Part shown: piece after piece, positions 4,856 to 6,538 of the stretch
How positions within the stretch are numbered: position 1 is the stretch's first letter
How the letters are laid out: every line of letters begins with the position of its first letter
From: JBHHYN01 sp046757565
Lineage (GTDB): Bacteria; Pseudomonadota; Gammaproteobacteria; Eutrophobiales; Eutrophobiaceae
Length of the DNA: 6,538 nt
Direction of reading: 5' to 3'
Assembly: GCA_046757565.1 (NCBI GenBank)
Contig: JBHHYN010000140.1
Coordinates: forward strand, 1 to 6,538
Program-made: the position numbers and the translations under genes
Notes under the pieces: generated by a model
Databases searched by the model: none
What the model saw: the letters and a program-made list of their open reading frames with translations, nothing else
What the model was told of the DNA's origin: nothing

Positions 4856-5972
4856 CCACAGGAAAAAACTTGCCCGGACAAAGCGCTGGGTCATAAAATT
4901 CGGCAGTGCCCTCCTTACAAATGAAGGGTATGGCCTGAGATTCGATTCGCTTGATGTCTGGATCGACCAGGTTATTGGCGTCAAACAACGGGGCATTGAG
5001 GTTGTTCTGGTGTCGTCAGGTGCTGTGGCTGAAGGTATATCACGGTTGGGTTGGCGGGACAGGCCCTGTGCCGTGCATGAATTGCAGGCGGCTGCGGCCA
5101 TCGGTCAAATGGGTCTTATCCGGGCTTATGAATCCTGTTTTCAGAAACATGGCGTCCATACTGCACAGGTGTTACTGACCTACGACGATATCTCCGATCG
5201 AAAACGTTATCTCAATGCCCGCTCGACCCTGCGGACATTGGTCGATCTGGGCGTCATCCCGATTGTCAATGAAAACGATACCGTTGCTACAGACGAGATC
5301 CGTTTCGGTGATAATGATAGCCTGGCGGGGCTTGTGGCCAATCTGTTGGAAGCAGATCTGCTTGTTATTCTTACGGATCAGAAGGGTTTATATGACAGTG
5401 ATCCAAAATTAAATCCTGATGCCAAATTGATAGGTGAAGGACAGGCGGGCGATCCGGGACTGGAGCGCTATGCCGGGAAGGGTGGCGCATTGGGCAGGGG
5501 CGGGATGTTGACCAAGTTAACAGCGGCCGCTACTGCCGCCAAGTCGGGAGCGGATACCGTGATCGCCTCGGGCCTTGAGGACAATACACTTGTCCGGATC
5601 CTTGAGGGTGAGGCATTGGGTACGTTACTGTCAGCTGGGCAGGCCCCAATTGCAGCGCGCAAGCAATGGCTGGCCAGCCATAATCATGTGCATGGCAGGC
5701 TGTCGCTGGACGAGGGCGCCGTAAAGGTGTTGCGTCACTCGGGCAAGAGTCTCCTGGCCGTCGGGGTGACGGCCGTGCGCGGAGATTTCAGGCGCGGAGA
5801 GATAGTCAGTTGTCTCGATGCGGAGGGCCAGGAAGTGGCCCGTGGCCTGGTCAACTATAACGCTGAGGAGTCAATCAAGATAATGGGACAGTCCAGTGAT
5901 CGGATACAGGAACTGTTGGGTTATATCGATGAACCGGAGCTGATCCATCGGGATAATTTGATACTGCTTTAG
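4848..5972 (+). CDS. proB: Glutamate 5-kinase
   Basis: ProB phosphorylates glutamate to gamma-glutamyl phosphate, the first and proline-inhibited step of proline synthesis, acting in the cytosol. The 374-aa product (367 in E. coli) has the amino-acid-kinase domain, with KFGS at 17-20, SSGAVAEG at 56-63, IVNENDTV at 139-146, FGDNDSLAG at 153-161, LTDQKGLYD at 175-183 and GRGGMLTK at 216-223. A C-terminal PUA domain spans about 281-372 (GRLSLDEGA through VNYNAEESIKIMG). The ATG lies inside the end of obgE in the overlap ATGAGTGA (4848-4855), with AGGGAGG at 4835-4841, so translation is probably coupled to obgE. A longer frame reaches back to 4713 but only overlaps obgE. No proA is in view. Its stop merges into a palindromic heptamer array shared with rpsT. 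Confidence 0.97.
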   Translation: MSDHRKKLARTKRWVIKFGSALLTNEGYGLRFDSLDVWIDQVIGVKQRGIEVVLVSSGAVAEGISRLGWRDRPCAVHELQAAAAIGQMGLIRAYESCFQKHGVHTAQVLLTYDDISDRKRYLNARSTLRTLVDLGVIPIVNENDTVATDEIRFGDNDSLAGLVANLLEADLLVILTDQKGLYDSDPKLNPDAKLIGEGQAGDPGLERYAGKGGALGRGGMLTKLTAAATAAKSGADTVIASGLEDNTLVRILEGEALGTLLSAGQAPIAARKQWLASHNHVHGRLSLDEGAVKVLRHSGKSLLAVGVTAVRGDFRRGEIVSCLDAEGQEVARGLVNYNAEESIKIMGQSSDRIQELLGYIDEPELIHRDNLILL

Positions 5973-6054
5973 GGTTCATGGTTCAGGGTTCAGGGTTCGT
6001 GGTTCAACGTTGAACTTTAAACCTTGAACCCTGAACCAGGAACTTCGAACCCTT
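5968..6054. repeat. Palindromic heptamer array between proB and rpsT, probable bidirectional terminator
   Basis: Twelve consecutive 7-base units fill 5971-6054. Five read as RGGGTTC variants (AGGGTTC x3, ATGGTTC, GTGGTTC). Seven then read roughly as the reverse complement (AACGTTG, AACTTTA, AACCTTG, AACCCTG, AACCAGG, AACTTCG, AACCCTT). The centre is the perfect palindrome GTTCAAC/GTTGAAC at 6002-6015. Pairing outward continues with a few mismatches and G-U pairs to about 5968/6049, including a 14-bp uninterrupted block (5979-5992 with 6025-6038). The array begins inside the proB TAG and ends inside the rpsT TAA codon. As the only DNA between two convergent genes, it is the natural candidate for termination in both directions. 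Confidence 0.8.
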
Positions 6055-6313
6055 ACATCGCCCGGATCCGCGCATTCAGTCTTTGTTTGTGGCGGGCAGC
6101 CTTGTTTTTGTGGATCAGTCCCTTACCGGCCATACGATCAATGACGGGTGTGGCGTTACTGAGGGCGTCGGTGGCGGATTCTTTATCACCCTGTTCAATA
6201 GCCGTCACAACTTTCTTTATCTGCGTGCGTAACATGGAGCGGTAACCGGCGTTATGCAGACGCCGCTTTTCCGCCTGTCTGGCACGTTTCTTTGCTGAAG
6301 CGATGTTGGCCAA
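6053..6313 (-). CDS. rpsT: 30S ribosomal protein S20
   Basis: S20 is a helical primary 16S-rRNA-binding protein of the small subunit. The 86-aa product (87 in E. coli) follows the family: ANIASAKKRARQAEKRRLHN at the N-terminus, SMLRTQIKKVV (about 26-36), and GLIHKNKAARHKQRLNA near the end. The start is a TTG at 6313-6311, giving (M)ANIASAKK, with AGGAG (6325-6321) seven bases upstream. The ATG at 6391 would add 26 residues unlike S20 and lies upstream of the promoter, so it is rejected. E. coli rpsT also uses UUG, and there the weak start takes part in autogenous control by S20; similar control is a fair inference. The gene converges on proB and has its own promoter. Confidence 0.96.
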   Translation of the reverse strand: MANIASAKKRARQAEKRRLHNAGYRSMLRTQIKKVVTAIEQGDKESATDALSNATPVIDRMAGKGLIHKNKAARHKQRLNARIRAM

Positions 6314-6347
6314 GATCAAACTCCTATACATTTCGTGAAGGCGCGTA

Positions 6348-6376
6348 ACTATGCTGATCCGGGGGCAATTTGTCAA
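6348..6376 (-). promoter_or_regulatory. Sigma-70 promoter of rpsT
   Basis: A perfect TTGACA (6376-6371) and CATAGT (6353-6348, 4 of 6 matches) are spaced by exactly 17 bases on the minus strand. Initiation near 6341 would leave a leader of about 28 bases containing the AGGAG site and the TTG start. This is the best promoter in the window. Confidence 0.65.
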
Positions 6377-6449
6377 TGCCCATGCAAGCATTCACAAGCC
6401 GGCATACGGCGAGAGAAAAAGCTATAGCTGGTCAATAATAACCGTAGAG

Positions 6450-6477
6450 TTGACATTGCATGCATCGGCATCATCAT
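6450..6477 (+). promoter_or_regulatory. Possible rightward promoter for a gene beyond the window
   Basis: TTGACA (6450-6455) is followed after 16 bases by CATCAT (6472-6477, 4 of 6 matches). In Pseudomonas-type genomes the gene divergent from rpsT is usually murJ, which would begin just past the window. Transcripts from here would run through the GACTCCC array. The -10 is weak. Confidence 0.3.
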
Positions 6478-6483
6478 TCTTTT

Positions 6484-6528
6484 GACTCCCGACTCCCGAC
6501 TCCCGACTCCCGACTCCCGACTCCCGAC
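6484..6528. repeat. Perfect GACTCCC tandem heptamer array (6 copies plus 3 bases)
   Basis: Six exact head-to-tail copies of GACTCCC run from 6484 to 6525, followed by GAC and then unrelated sequence. There is no spacer, so it is not CRISPR. Exactness implies recent slippage-type expansion. It lies upstream of whatever gene follows to the right, probably in its leader. Heptameric STRR repeats of filamentous cyanobacteria are a known analogue of this type of array. Confidence 0.9.
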
Positions 6529-6538
6529 CGATTATGGT

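Noticed and set aside
5971..6054. Repeat arrays as a CRISPR locus
   Set aside because: Units are 7 bases with no spacers, and no cas genes are present.
6314..6391. N-terminal extension of S20 to the ATG at 6391
   Set aside because: It crosses the rpsT promoter, and the added residues are foreign to S20; the TTG with AGGAG fits the family N-terminus.

Overview
The window looks like chromosomal core sequence from a gammaproteobacterium. The protein sequences resemble those of Escherichia coli and Pseudomonas closely (IspB is colinear with E. coli IspB without gaps through its first 88 residues, and S20 starts with UUG as in E. coli). The order ispB (left) / rplU-rpmA-obgE-proB (right) / rpsT (left) is the one I know from Pseudomonas-type genomes. 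No species can be named from the sequence alone.

Layout. Bases 1-56 (minus) read as the tail of an IS-type transposase that runs off the window. Bases 57-223 hold no gene. A tRNA-Pro(CGG) with encoded CCA follows (224-300, minus), then a short heptamer-repeat array, then ispB (minus). A 250-base divergent spacer carries promoter-like elements for ispB and for rplU-rpmA (plus). Next comes a gene that is out of place for this neighbourhood: a MetF-like methylenetetrahydrofolate reductase family protein on the minus strand, convergent with rpmA. It is followed by about 550 bases of non-coding DNA containing a nested, diverged inverted repeat spanning 251 bases (3542-3792). The core order then resumes with obgE and proB, which overlap by 8 bases, and finishes with rpsT on the minus strand. 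The last 160 bases contain the rpsT promoter, a possible rightward promoter for a gene beyond the window, and a perfect GACTCCC tandem array.

Function. The core genes serve translation (L21, L27, S20, tRNA-Pro), ribosome assembly (ObgE GTPase), proline biosynthesis (ProB) and the isoprenoid side chain of ubiquinone (IspB). The MetF-like protein points to one-carbon/folate metabolism and has no metabolic partner in view.

The most unusual content is non-coding. Three intergenic regions carry 7-base-periodic repeats with different units: AAAGTTN at 307-341, RGGGTTC and its complement at 5971-6054, and GACTCCC at 6484-6528. The middle one fills the proB-rpsT gap almost exactly and folds on itself as one long hairpin. 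Together with the nested inverted repeat and the MetF-like insertion between rpmA and obgE, they suggest a genome rich in small repeat elements that colonise gene boundaries. I see no CRISPR, phage or complete mobile element, and no convincing new multi-gene system.
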